64,000 nt of DNA from Fontibacterium medardense (GTDB lineage: Bacteria > Pseudomonadota > Alphaproteobacteria > Pelagibacterales > Pelagibacteraceae). The stretch spans positions 682,001 through 746,000 of the forward strand of contig OZ249404.1 in the NCBI GenBank assembly GCA_965235075.1, in the 5' to 3' direction. The translations under genes and the position numbers were made by a program. The notes under the pieces were generated by a model. That model did not search any database. It was not told the origin of the DNA and saw only the letters and a list, made by a program, of their open reading frames with translations. Positions 1 to 8,961 of this stretch are shown piece by piece (the stretch's first letter is position 1; every line of letters starts with the position of its first letter).

Positions 1-662
1 GATACATAAGCGATAAATGCAAAAGTTAATGCAACTAGAATGACGGGAACAATCGCAAGTCCATCAAGGCCATCTGTTAAATTAACAGCATTAGATGATC
101 CAACAATAACTACTAGACCAAATATAAAATAAAAAATTCCAATATTTAAGACAAAATTCTTAAGCAAAGGAAAATAAATTTTGTAATTAAGTTCTGCCTC
201 AGTATTTAAAATTACTAAATATATAACAATTGTACCACTTAAAATTTGCAAAAAAAATTTTAATTTTGCGCTAATACCTTTAGAATTATTTTTAACAACC
301 TTTATATAGTCATCAACAAAACCAATTGCTCCAAAACTTAATAAGCAAAAAATTAATATCAAAACATATTTATTTGTAAGATCGGCCCACAATAAAGTTG
401 AAAATAAAATACTTAAAATAATTATTAATCCTCCCATAGTAGGTGTTCCTGATTTTTTTATTATATGAGATAAAGGGCCATCATTTCGAATAGGTTGGCC
501 ATGCTTTTGAAATGATTTTAATTTAGCAATCAAGTTCTCTCCAACTAAAAGTACAAATGCTAATGAAGTGACAAGTGATATTCCTGTTCTGAAGGTAATA
601 TATTTAAAAACATTAAAAGCGCTAATTTCTGAGGAAAAATATTTAAAAAAAAAATATAGCAT
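1..662 (-). CDS. mraY: Phospho-N-acetylmuramoyl-pentapeptide transferase MraY (C-terminus outside window)
   Basis: Integral membrane enzyme that transfers phospho-MurNAc-pentapeptide to undecaprenyl phosphate, giving lipid I. I translated the minus strand from the ATG at 660-662. The 220 codons present carry the family motifs: SGTPTMGGL at about residues 71-79, the aspartate pair DDY at 117-119, and NLTDGLDGLA at 194-203, separated by hydrophobic membrane segments. The 3' end runs off the left edge of the window. The start lies 2 bases after the murF stop, so it is the next gene of the same minus-strand wall operon. Identification is secure from the motifs and the position after murF. Confidence 0.96.
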   Translation of the reverse strand, partial: MLYFFFKYFSSEISAFNVFKYITFRTGISLVTSLAFVLLVGENLIAKLKSFQKHGQPIRNDGPLSHIIKKSGTPTMGGLIIILSILFSTLLWADLTNKYVLILIFCLLSFGAIGFVDDYIKVVKNNSKGISAKLKFFLQILSGTIVIYLVILNTEAELNYKIYFPLLKNFVLNIGIFYFIFGLVVIVGSSNAVNLTDGLDGLAIVPVILVALTFAFIAYV

Positions 663-664
663 TA

Positions 665-2011
665 TTAAAATTTCTTAAAAAAATTAAACAAACCAATTCT
701 ATTTGATGATTTGACTAATAAAATATCATTATTCTGCAAAAGATTGAAAATATTTTCTTTAAGAAAACTAATATTTTTAACCAACAGCCCTTTTTTGCTA
801 CGATTAAGCTTTTGATAAGTATGCCTAACCTCCGAACCAATACAATGGACTTTATCTACATTAGTTTTATTTAATATTTTAGCTGCTTGCTGATGGTAAT
901 ATTTAGATCGTTTACCAAGCTCCAACATATCACCCATAATCAAAACTTTTCTCTGATTATTTTTTTTTCTTAATGAAAAATTATAAATCGCTTCATTAAG
1001 AGATGTTGGATTAGAGTTATAACTATCATTTATTAAAATAATTTTTTTATTTTTAATTTTAATATTTTTTTCATTTCCTCTACCTTCTGGAATTTTAAAA
1101 TTATTAAAGTTATTCTTTAAAAAATTTATATTATGATTTAAGTAATGATGAACGCATAATGTTGCTGCGACATTGTATAAATAAGATTTATTGAAATTAT
1201 TTATTTTAAAAGTAATTATTTTATTTTTTATTTTAAAAGATACTTTTGCTGAACTTTTTCTAATCTGAATGTCTGATTTTGAAAAACCAAAGGTTAAAAT
1301 TTCAATATTTTTTTTATCTGCAATTTTTTTTAAATAATTAAAAAATTTATCATCTTTGTTTAAAATAATGACTCCATTTTGAGAAATGCCATTCATAATT
1401 TCTGCTTTTGCATTGCAGATTCCTTTAATATTATTAAAATTTTTTAAATGAGCCGGACCAATATTAGTTATAATTGCGATATTTGGTTTTACTAAATTAA
1501 CAAGGTTATCAATCTCACCCTTTGAACTCATGCCTAGTTCGAAGATTCCATATTTATTATCAGAACTTAAATTTGCTAACGAATAAGGAACTCCGAAATG
1601 ATTGTTAAAGGATTTTGGTGAGCAATGTGTCTTCCCAATTTTGCTTAATGAACTATTTAATAAATTTTTTACTGAGGTTTTTCCACAGCTACCAGTTATA
1701 GCAACAATTTTAGCTTTGCTTCTCTGTCTTGCATAAGACGCCAAATTTCTTAAACTTTCTAAAGTATTTTTGCTCCTTATTGATCTTGTATTTTTAGTTC
1801 CCTTGCTAATGATCGCTATATTATTTTTATTTTTTAATATTCCTGAAACATATCGATGACCGTCGTCATGATCTCCTTTTATTGCAAAAAAAATTCCACT
1901 ATTTGAAACCTCTCTGCTATCTATTGCAACTTTATTAAAAAATAACTTGTTATTTATATTTGAATTGAAAACTGTATTAAGTTCTTCACCTGAATAAAGC
2001 TTCGTTGTCAT
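665..2011 (-). CDS. murF: UDP-N-acetylmuramoyl-tripeptide--D-alanyl-D-alanine ligase MurF
   Basis: Cytoplasmic Mur ligase that adds D-Ala-D-Ala to UDP-MurNAc-tripeptide, the last soluble step of peptidoglycan precursor synthesis. The 448 aa length is normal. The Mur ligase ATP-binding loop is GSCGKTS (about residues 107-113) in a central domain. The N-terminal UDP-binding domain shows the SREV and FFAIKG patterns, and the C-terminal domain has the NDSYNSNP and GDMLELG motifs typical of MurF. The stop of the upstream murE reading frame is at 2013, one base before this start, so translational coupling is likely. Confidence 0.96.
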   Translation of the reverse strand: MTTKLYSGEELNTVFNSNINNKLFFNKVAIDSREVSNSGIFFAIKGDHDDGHRYVSGILKNKNNIAIISKGTKNTRSIRSKNTLESLRNLASYARQRSKAKIVAITGSCGKTSVKNLLNSSLSKIGKTHCSPKSFNNHFGVPYSLANLSSDNKYGIFELGMSSKGEIDNLVNLVKPNIAIITNIGPAHLKNFNNIKGICNAKAEIMNGISQNGVIILNKDDKFFNYLKKIADKKNIEILTFGFSKSDIQIRKSSAKVSFKIKNKIITFKINNFNKSYLYNVAATLCVHHYLNHNINFLKNNFNNFKIPEGRGNEKNIKIKNKKIILINDSYNSNPTSLNEAIYNFSLRKKNNQRKVLIMGDMLELGKRSKYYHQQAAKILNKTNVDKVHCIGSEVRHTYQKLNRSKKGLLVKNISFLKENIFNLLQNNDILLVKSSNRIGLFNFFKKF

Positions 2012-2012
2012 T

Positions 2013-3423
2013 TTATTTTAAAAAAAATTTAGACACTTTTTGATCAGAAAAATACTTTTTTTTATTTTTTATGATTTGATGATTTTCATGTCCTTTACCA
2101 GCAATCAATAAAATACTACCATTATTTAGATTCTGAATAGCAGATTTAATTGCTATTTTTCTATCTAATATTACTTTTGATCTTAAACATCCTTTTTTAA
2201 TTTGTTGAACAATAGAAATGGGGTTTTCAGATCTAGGATTATCATTTGTTAGATATATTTTAGAAGCGAATTGATCTGCTATTTTACCCATTTTATATCT
2301 TTTTCCTTTATCTCGGTCACCACCGCAGCCAAATACAACGTCTACTTTTTTATTAAACTGCTTTGATAATGTTTTAAGACTCTTTTTTAAAGCATCTGGA
2401 GTGTGAGCGTAATCAACTACTACGGCTGATTGTTTTTTATAGCCTACACATTGCATTCGACCAATAGCAGATCTTATTTTTGGTAAAGTGTTAATAATTT
2501 TATTTGGGTTTTTAATAGATACATACGACGCTAATATTGCTGCAAATAAATTTTTAATTTGAAAATCTCCTATTAGATTTATTCTAATATTATATATTTT
2601 ATCTAAAAAAATTAATTTTTATTACTTGTTGCTTTCCTAAAAAATGATGAGAAATTAATTTAATTGTATTACCTTTAAATCCAAAAGATAAAACTTTTAT
2701 TTTTCTTTTTTTACAAATTTTGTTGATTATAGAATACTCAGGAATATCTGCGTCTATAATAGCAAAAGAATTTTTTTTTAATAATGAACTAAAAAGATAA
2801 AGCTTAGCTTTTAAATAATTTTTTAAATTTTTATGATAATCTAGATGATCTTGTGTAAAATTTGTAAAAATTCCTACCTTAAAATTAATGCTATCTAATC
2901 TATTTTGATGAAGCCCATGACTAGAAGCTTCTAAACATACATTATCGATTTTATTTCTTTTTAAAAAATTTAACTCTTTATGAATTGTAATAATATCTGG
3001 TGTTGTAAGATTAGTTTTTTTAACTTTATTTTTGTAAAAAACACCAAGAGTGCCAATGGTTGCAGAATTTATTTTGAGATTTTTTAAAATCTGAAAATAA
3101 AAATGAGCTACTGAGGATTTACCATTTGTTCCAGTAACGGCAATTATATTCTTCGGTTTTTCTTTGTACTTTACAGAACATGCCTTGGCTAAAAATTTTC
3201 TAACATTTTTTACTATTATGTAATTTTTATTTCTTATATTTTTGCTTGTGACAACTTTGTATGCTCCTCTTGATAAAGCTTCTGATGAGTATAAATTTCC
3301 TGACTGTTTAGACCCCTCAATTGCAAAAAAAATATCGTTTTTTTTTACTTTCTTTGAATTGATAGAAAAGTTTCTATTTTGAAATTTTAAAAATTTACTT
3401 TTTTTATTTAACATTAAGAGCAA
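2013..3423 (-). pseudogene. murE: MurE (UDP-MurNAc-L-Ala-D-Glu--meso-diaminopimelate ligase), reading frame broken by one base
   Basis: MurE adds meso-diaminopimelate to UDP-MurNAc-dipeptide. The gene is present end to end, but in two frames. The first frame (2599-3423, 274 aa) holds the UDP-binding domain and the ATP loop TGTNGKSS (residues 97-104). The second frame is open from about 2613 down to 2013 and carries GDFQIKN, DYAHTPDAL, DNPRSENP (the DNPR motif is typical of the meso-DAP-adding enzyme) and GKGHEN. The frames join in a run of seven T on the coding strand (2605-2611): removing one T restores an uninterrupted protein of about 469 aa. No other damage is visible. A sequencing error in the homopolymer, a recent mutation, or transcriptional slippage could explain it. 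The start overlaps the ftsI end by 20 bases. Confidence 0.9.
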
Positions 3424-5110
3424 TATTATAATTCTTTGAAGCTAAAATAGGTCCAACTCTTTTTATAATAGTCCCTGCTGTAGGAACAGCGTTCCATCCT
3501 GAGTCTGATTTATAAAAACCTTTGCTAGGAATAGCTTTTGGCTCGTCAATCATAACCAATAATAAATACTCTGGTTTTTCTTCAGGATATGCTGATACAA
3601 AAACAGTCATAACATCTTTAGAATAGCCTTTGGATGTTTTGGAAACTTTAACTGCAGTTCCTGTTTTTCCTATAACTGAATAACCATTAACATCCGCTCT
3701 TTTTGCAGTGCCCTGCATAGGATCATCTTTATCGACTACTTTCCTAAGCATTTTAACCATTTTCTTACTTGTTTCTTCAGTAATAATTCTCTCTTTCTTT
3801 GTATTCTTATTTTGTTTTACAAGAGTTGGGTAAATTTTATATCCACCGTTCACTAAAGTGGCATAAGCTGATGCTAATTGGATTGGTGTAGTACTCACTC
3901 CATGACCATAAGAAGCTGTTGCTAAGGTACAGTCATTCCATTTCACGGGTAAAGATTTCCCTTTTTCTGGAAGTTCAACAGACGTTTTTTCAAATATTCC
4001 TAACTTTGTTAAAAAATTTTTATAATTCTCAATTCCAATTTTTTCTATTATTTTTACTGTTCCTATATTTGATGATTTTACTAGAATTTCCGTAGTAGTC
4101 AGATCTCTTTTCAAATTTTTATCATGTTCATTAATTGGCTGAGAAATACCGCAATTATATACTTGTTTTTCTAGATTTTTAAATAAGGTGTTCTCGTCAA
4201 CAAGTTTTAATTCTAAAGCATTAGCAATTGTTAAAGCCTTGAATACTGAACCTAATTCGTAAACACCAAGAGTAACCTTATTTAAGAATTTCTCATCATT
4301 TACTAATGTGCGCCTATTAATGTCAAAGTCTGGTAGAGAAACTAGTGATATTATTTCTCCAGAATTAACATTCATAAGAAGTGAAGCTGCCCCCTTTGCT
4401 GAATAATCCGAAATAGCTTTTTCTAAAGCATCTCTTACTTGCGATTGTATCACCGTATCTAGTGTAATTTGAAAAGAACTGTCAGAAAATTTAGCATTTA
4501 ATATTTGGTTATTGAAATGATTTTCAATCCCAGAGATTCCCTTGTTGTCTTCGTCTGTTTGGCCTAGCACGTGGCTAAATAAATTTCTCTGAGGATAAAT
4601 CCTAACCTGCCTTCTGCTTAATTCTATTGCAGGCTCTCCTAACATAATCGCTCTTTTATATTCGATATGATCAAGTTTTTTTTTTAGAACTAATCTTTTT
4701 TTATCTACACTCTCTTTTTGAATTTCGTTTATATTTAATCCTGGAAATTGTGATTTTAATTTAATTAAAAGTTGAGGTAAATTATTTGTCTTATCAACTT
4801 TTAAAACAAGATCATAAATATCAATATTTTTAGCAATTAATAAACTAGCTCTATCAATGATATCTCTTCTTTCATTGTAGTCTTTGTCAATGATAAAATC
4901 GTCAAAATTAATCTCATTACTTTTGTTAATGCCAAGATATAAAAGTTTTAATAAAATTATTAAAAATACAAAGAAAAAAATTTTAAATACTAAATTTGCT
5001 CTAGAATTAAATAAGGAATAACTACTATTAATATTATCTTTATTATCGTTATTAATAAAGTTCTGAAAATAGAAACTCTTTTGTTTGCTATTATCTAATT
5101 TATTTTTCAT
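3404..5110 (-). CDS. ftsI: Peptidoglycan D,D-transpeptidase FtsI (PBP3)
   Basis: Septal class B penicillin-binding protein that cross-links peptidoglycan at the division site in the periplasm. The protein has 568 aa with a short cytoplasmic tail, one membrane anchor at about residues 41-60, a PBP dimerisation domain, and a transpeptidase domain with all three active-site motifs: SVFK (288-291), SSN (346-348) and KTG (482-484). It follows ftsL with an 11-base overlap and overlaps the start of murE by 20 bases, as expected in a division and cell wall cluster. Length and motifs are all normal, so it should be active. Confidence 0.96.
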   Translation of the reverse strand: MKNKLDNSKQKSFYFQNFINNDNKDNINSSYSLFNSRANLVFKIFFFVFLIILLKLLYLGINKSNEINFDDFIIDKDYNERRDIIDRASLLIAKNIDIYDLVLKVDKTNNLPQLLIKLKSQFPGLNINEIQKESVDKKRLVLKKKLDHIEYKRAIMLGEPAIELSRRQVRIYPQRNLFSHVLGQTDEDNKGISGIENHFNNQILNAKFSDSSFQITLDTVIQSQVRDALEKAISDYSAKGAASLLMNVNSGEIISLVSLPDFDINRRTLVNDEKFLNKVTLGVYELGSVFKALTIANALELKLVDENTLFKNLEKQVYNCGISQPINEHDKNLKRDLTTTEILVKSSNIGTVKIIEKIGIENYKNFLTKLGIFEKTSVELPEKGKSLPVKWNDCTLATASYGHGVSTTPIQLASAYATLVNGGYKIYPTLVKQNKNTKKERIITEETSKKMVKMLRKVVDKDDPMQGTAKRADVNGYSVIGKTGTAVKVSKTSKGYSKDVMTVFVSAYPEEKPEYLLLVMIDEPKAIPSKGFYKSDSGWNAVPTAGTIIKRVGPILASKNYNIALNVK

Positions 5111-5369
5111 TTAAGTATTTAAAATTAGTTTTATCCATTTCAATATAGTCTGGAGATAGGTGAAGTTTTGCTAATTTTTTTACTCTTTCTGGAGCAGAAA
5201 GATAATTATTTTCTAACTTCTCATTCTTTAATTTTTCAACTAAATCTGTCTGTTCTTGCTTTAATTTTAATATTTCCTTTTCAAGATCGCGGGTTTTGTT
5301 CTTAATATAAGAAACACATATTGTTCCAAAAAAGACGATAAATACTACGATTGATATTTTTTTACGCAT
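5100..5369 (-). CDS. ftsL: FtsL-like cell division protein
   Basis: Small bitopic protein of 89 aa with an N-terminal membrane segment (about residues 4-21) followed by a charged coiled-coil region rich in Glu, Lys and Leu (about 25-60). FtsL sequences are poorly conserved. The call rests on size, this topology, and the position between rsmH and ftsI, where ftsL lies in most proteobacteria. FtsL forms a periplasmic complex with FtsB and FtsQ that activates FtsWI. It overlaps rsmH by 8 bases and ftsI by 11 bases, which suggests coupled translation. Confidence 0.8.
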   Translation of the reverse strand: MRKKISIVVFIVFFGTICVSYIKNKTRDLEKEILKLKQEQTDLVEKLKNEKLENNYLSAPERVKKLAKLHLSPDYIEMDKTNFKYLNEK

Positions 5370-6384
5370 GCTTAACCTCTTCTAACTGAAAATATTTTTC
5401 AAGGTTTAGATGCGATCTTTTAAATTCAAAAGAATGATCTTGGATCTTTATCGCACATCTTAATTTTGCAGATCTTGCTCTATTATTATTTTTTGTTTCT
5501 TTCTCTGATGCAATAATCGGTTTTCTATCTTTAACTTCTAATATATTAAGATTTTCGTTTTCATTACTTTCCGGTAAATAACGAGAGGTTCCTTTTTTTT
5601 TATTTGAAAAAAAATCAAATACTTTTTTGACAATTTTATCTTCTAAAGAGTGAAAAGTAATAACAACTATTTTTCCATCTATAGATAAATTTTTGATTGC
5701 AGAAATTAGGCCTTCATAAAGTTCGGTTAATTCCTGATTAACAACCATTCTAATTGCTTGAAAAATTTTTGCACACGAATCCACTTTATTATATTTGCCG
5801 TTTTTGTATCTTTTAGCTCTTAAAATAATCTCTGCTAATTCTTGTGTTGAGCTTATTTCTTTGTCTTCTCTTTTTTGCACAATCAGTTTTGCAATTAATC
5901 CTGAATCTTTATCTTCTCCAAATAAACTAAAAATATTTCTTAAATCTTTTTGTTCAAGTTTGTTAACAATATCATGGGCTGTAATATTATTTTTTCCCAT
6001 TGTCATTTTTAATAATCCATCTTGTCGATAGGAAAAACCTCTTTCAGGATTATCAATTTGAAAAGAGGAAAGACCAAGATCAAAAATGATTGCAACTGGA
6101 ATTTTTTGTAAATTACGTTTTTTTAAAATATTTTCTAAATTACCGAACCTATCAATAATGAATTCGAATCTATTTTTATATTCTTTACTTATTTCTTTTG
6201 AAAATGATTCAACAAAATTATCTCTGTCTATAGAAATAACTTTTGTATTTTTTTTAGATAATATCTTTTTAGTAATGCTTCCGCCCCCAAAAGTACAATC
6301 GATGTATAGACCAGATTTATAAGGGGTTAATATTCTATCAATGTCTTCCGACATCACTGGAATATGTTTAAATTCCAGTGACAT
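5362..6384 (-). CDS. rsmH: 16S rRNA (cytosine1402-N4)-methyltransferase RsmH
   Basis: SAM-dependent methyltransferase (formerly MraW) that modifies C1402 of 16S rRNA. The 340 aa protein starts MSLEFKHIPVM, close to the usual HxPVL opening, has the SAM-binding motif DCTFGGGSIT at about residues 29-38, and carries the family signature DLGLSSFQID with ERGFSYRQDG after it. The C-terminal part has HSLEDKIVK and RSAKLR, both typical of the family. It lies between ftsZ and ftsL. In most bacteria it directly follows mraZ, so the gene in front of it here (ftsZ) is the unusual part. Confidence 0.96.
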   Translation of the reverse strand: MSLEFKHIPVMSEDIDRILTPYKSGLYIDCTFGGGSITKKILSKKNTKVISIDRDNFVESFSKEISKEYKNRFEFIIDRFGNLENILKKRNLQKIPVAIIFDLGLSSFQIDNPERGFSYRQDGLLKMTMGKNNITAHDIVNKLEQKDLRNIFSLFGEDKDSGLIAKLIVQKREDKEISSTQELAEIILRAKRYKNGKYNKVDSCAKIFQAIRMVVNQELTELYEGLISAIKNLSIDGKIVVITFHSLEDKIVKKVFDFFSNKKKGTSRYLPESNENENLNILEVKDRKPIIASEKETKNNNRARSAKLRCAIKIQDHSFEFKRSHLNLEKYFQLEEVKHA

Positions 6385-6410
6385 GGGAAAATTTTATCTT
6401 TAATTATTCT

Positions 6411-7868
6411 CTAATTAGTTTGACGTCTTAAAAAGGCAGGAATTTCTAAATCTGCCTTTTCTGCGTCGGTAAGATCATGTCCTAAATCTTTAAAGAATTG
6501 AGAAGAGCCTTCTTTATCATTAGAAATGCCTTTTAAATTTTCATCTTCAGAAAATAGTTTTGGAAAAGATGTAACCTCTTCAACTATTTGCGTATTTTCT
6601 TTTTCATTTAATACACTCAAATTCTGAGAAGAAATATTCTGCTCTTGAGAAGTGTTAGAACTTACCGCTTCTTCTTGAACATTCATATGATTCAGCGCTT
6701 GATTATTTATCTCAGCAACATGTGAAGTTTCTTGATACATATCAAGAGCTGTCGCTCCATTTGTCATTGCTTGGGGAGCTGTTTGTGTTACATAATTTGG
6801 AACAAAAGATTGCTGTGGTTTATTGTAAACAGTGCTGTATCCATTGTTTCTATTATTAATATGTCTCATCATGCTAACTACTGGCTTATTATTAATGGCT
6901 GCTTCTCCACCTAATCCAGTTGCAACAATTGACACTCTCATTTTTCCATCTAAAGCATCTTCGAAAGTAGAGCCTACTAAAATTTCAGCTGAAGGATCAA
7001 CTTCTGCTCTAATTTTATTAGCGGCCTCATCTACTTCAAATAAAGTAATATCATTACCACCGGTAATATTAATAAGAAGACCTCTTGCTCCTTTTAATGA
7101 ATAATCATCAATTAAAGGATTAGCTAAAGCTGCTTCTGCAGACATTACTGCTCTCTTGTCTCCTTCTGCTTCTCCAGTTCCCATCATAGCTTTGCCCATA
7201 CCCTTCATTACTGTTTCAATATCAGCAAAATCTAGATTTATAAGACCCGGCTTAACAATTAAATCTGTTATTCCTCTAACGCCTTGCATTAAAACATTGT
7301 CGGCCATTTTAAATGCTTGAGGGAAAGTAGTTTTCTCATTTGCAACTTTAAATAAATTTTGATTAGGAATTATAATGCTAGTATCAACATATTTTTTTAA
7401 TTCTTCCAAACCTCTTTCAGCGGCTTTTAATCTTCCAGGACCTTCAAAAATAAAAGGTTTTGTTACTACCGCTACTGTTAATAAATTTAAATCTTTAGCT
7501 GCTCTAGCAATTACTGGCGCGGCACCTGTTCCTGTTCCACCACCCATTCCAGCGGTAATGAAAACCATGTTAGCACCTTGTAAAAGATTTATTAATTCAT
7601 TTAACGATTCTTCTGCTGCTGCTTGTCCAATATCAGATTTTGCACCTGCTCCAAGTCCTCTAGTTAAATTCGTTCCAAGTTGCATTTTGCATGAAGCTTT
7701 ATTATGTTTTAAAGCTTGCGCATCAGTATTTGCTGCAACGAACTCAACACCCTGAACTCCGCAGTCTATCATGTTGTTAATAGCGTTGCCGCCTGCTCCT
7801 CCTACTCCTAGAACAACTATTCTAGGTTTTAATTCTCTTAATTCTGGTACGTTTATTTTGATTGTCAT
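6411..7868 (-). CDS. ftsZ: Cell division GTPase FtsZ
   Basis: Tubulin-like GTPase that forms the cytokinetic ring. The 485 aa protein has the GTP-binding domain with GVGGAGGNAINNM (about residues 21-33) and the tubulin signature GGGTGTG (109-115), a tubulin-type C-terminal domain, then a long Asn/Gln/Ser/Glu-rich disordered linker (about 320-460). It ends in a conserved tail peptide of the form IPAFLRRQ, which in other bacteria binds FtsA and other partners. A purine-rich AAAGGG lies about 7 bases before the ATG. The gene follows mraZ by 35 bases and precedes rsmH by 26. ftsZ normally lies at the far end of the cluster behind ftsQA. No ftsA or ftsQ is in this window. Confidence 0.97.
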   Translation of the reverse strand: MTIKINVPELRELKPRIVVLGVGGAGGNAINNMIDCGVQGVEFVAANTDAQALKHNKASCKMQLGTNLTRGLGAGAKSDIGQAAAEESLNELINLLQGANMVFITAGMGGGTGTGAAPVIARAAKDLNLLTVAVVTKPFIFEGPGRLKAAERGLEELKKYVDTSIIIPNQNLFKVANEKTTFPQAFKMADNVLMQGVRGITDLIVKPGLINLDFADIETVMKGMGKAMMGTGEAEGDKRAVMSAEAALANPLIDDYSLKGARGLLINITGGNDITLFEVDEAANKIRAEVDPSAEILVGSTFEDALDGKMRVSIVATGLGGEAAINNKPVVSMMRHINNRNNGYSTVYNKPQQSFVPNYVTQTAPQAMTNGATALDMYQETSHVAEINNQALNHMNVQEEAVSSNTSQEQNISSQNLSVLNEKENTQIVEEVTSFPKLFSEDENLKGISNDKEGSSQFFKDLGHDLTDAEKADLEIPAFLRRQTN

Positions 7869-7903
7869 TTGTTTTTCCCTTTGTTGTTATTTATTAATAT
7901 TCA

Positions 7904-8344
7904 TTAAGACCATTTTAAATCTGATCTTAATGTCTTAGCTTTTTTTCTTGCCTCTTCTCTAAATTTTGAGAACTTTTGAGGTTCCCACATTTGAAATGTT
8001 TTTCCTTGTCCTACAAAAACTACTGTTTCTTTAATTCCAGAATGATCTAAAAGTTTTTTTGGAAGAACTACTCTTCCATCAGAGTCAAAATTTAATTGAA
8101 AGCTGTCCGCAAGTATTGAGGTTGCAAATGTGTCTCTATTTTCTTCAAAGGGACTAAGACTGTCTATACTGTCGCTTAATTTTTCAATTCTACTTTGAGG
8201 ACAAAATTCAATTGATGAATTTGTAAATGAAGGGTAACAAACAACGCTATTGTATCCTAAGGATGACAAATGAGATCTAAAGCTAGCTGGCACTGACACT
8301 CTGCCTTTCTTGTCTAACTTGTTTTCGAACGTTGATATAAACAT
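7904..8344 (-). CDS. mraZ: Transcriptional regulator MraZ
   Basis: DNA-binding protein of the SpoVT/AbrB swapped-hairpin fold that autoregulates division and wall clusters. The 146 aa length is normal. Two tandem MraZ half-domains are visible: DKKGRVSVPASFR at about residues 11-23 and DSDGRVVLPKKLLD in the second half, each with the family's DxxGR(V)xxP(x)xxR/L pattern. It is the first gene of the minus-strand cluster. A three-copy TGGG repeat, the motif MraZ recognises in Escherichia coli, lies about 65-95 bases upstream of the ATG, so autoregulation is likely. Confidence 0.95.
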   Translation of the reverse strand: MFISTFENKLDKKGRVSVPASFRSHLSSLGYNSVVCYPSFTNSSIEFCPQSRIEKLSDSIDSLSPFEENRDTFATSILADSFQLNFDSDGRVVLPKKLLDHSGIKETVVFVGQGKTFQMWEPQKFSKFREEARKKAKTLRSDLKWS

Positions 8345-8566
8345 TTATTTTTTTAAAAAAAAAATTTCCAATAAATTGATTGCTAATATATTTAATATTT
8401 ATCATTTATGGGTTATCATGGGATAGCATGGTATATAATAGTAAGTCAATGGAGAAGCGCTTTAAAAGTATAATTAAATTAACATTTTTGTTCTTATTTT
8501 GTTCTAATAAAAATTATTAAATATCAATTAAAATAATTAAATAAAATTTAAGGAAGATTATTAAAT
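8345..8566. other. Intergenic region between mraZ and rnpB
   Basis: About 220 bases of very AT-rich DNA without a credible reading frame. It must hold the promoter of the minus-strand mraZ cluster (see the repeat at 8409-8438) and the transcript end of rnpB, which is read on the same strand and ends near 8567. I see no clear stem-loop terminator; several A/T runs are present but no GC-rich hairpin. Confidence 0.6.
8409..8438 (-). promoter_or_regulatory. Putative MraZ operator: three direct repeats at 10-base period
   Basis: On the plus strand three 10-base units follow each other: TGGGTTATCA (8409-8418), TGGGATAGCA (8419-8428) and TGGTATATAA (8429-8438). MraZ of Escherichia coli binds three TGGGN repeats separated by 5 bases upstream of its own gene, which matches this period. 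The third copy here is imperfect (TGGT). The TGGG motif reads on the strand opposite to mraZ transcription. A TTGACT (minus strand, about 8444-8449) could serve as a -35 element, with the repeats covering the -10 region; I see no strong -10. Confidence 0.55.
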
Positions 8567-8931
8567 TGCCAGTTAGTCTGTAAGCTGGGTTCTGTCATTG
8601 AAAACGGTAATTTATCTAGGTCTATTGTCGCCAATAGACTCAAGCAACCAACCCAAACAACTCACCCAAGATTAGGCTAGATTTAAATAAATTTAAATCG
8701 TGTTGCTTCTATTTGGTCTTGCTCCCAGTGGGGTTTTCCATGCGGTTTTTGTTACCAAAAACCCGGTGTGCTCTTACCACACCTTTTCACCCTTGCCTTG
8801 ATAAGGCGGTTTATTTTCTGTGGCACTATCCCTGAAGTCACCCTCGCCAGCTATTAGCTGGCACTGTTATCTTGTGGAGCCCAGACTTTCCTCTTTGAAA
8901 ATATCAAAGCTACCATTCAACTAACTGGCGC
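8567..8931 (-). ncRNA. rnpB: RNase P RNA (type A)
   Basis: Catalytic RNA of RNase P, which matures tRNA 5' ends. On the minus strand the conserved opening GAGGAAAGTCTGGGCTCC lies at about 8877-8894. The conserved 3' block with ACAGAACCCAGCTTACAG lies at about 8577-8600. Together these form the P4/core sequences. Other hallmarks are AGGGTGACTTCAGGGATAGT, AAGGGTGAAAAGGTG and GGTAAGAGCACACC. The termini pair (CGCCAGTTAG with CTAACTGGCA) as helix P1, which sets the ends to within a few bases. Length of about 365 nt is normal. Confidence 0.97.
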
Positions 8932-8961
8932 TTATAATTATATATTGGATAAAATTAAAAT

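Noticed and set aside
5795..6322. Two open frames on the plus strand inside rsmH
   Set aside because: They are antisense to a gene with clear motifs, and have no homology or start site of their own.
6732..7755. Three open frames on the plus strand inside ftsZ, the longest 126 codons
   Set aside because: The antisense strand of the Ala/Gly-rich ftsZ region lacks stops. The proteins are low-complexity and Pro/Ser/Ala-rich, without any domain.
8344..8560. Clear sigma-70 -35/-10 pair for mraZ
   Set aside because: TTGACT at about 8444 (minus) is good, but no -10 at 16-18 bases is convincing; left as a remark only.
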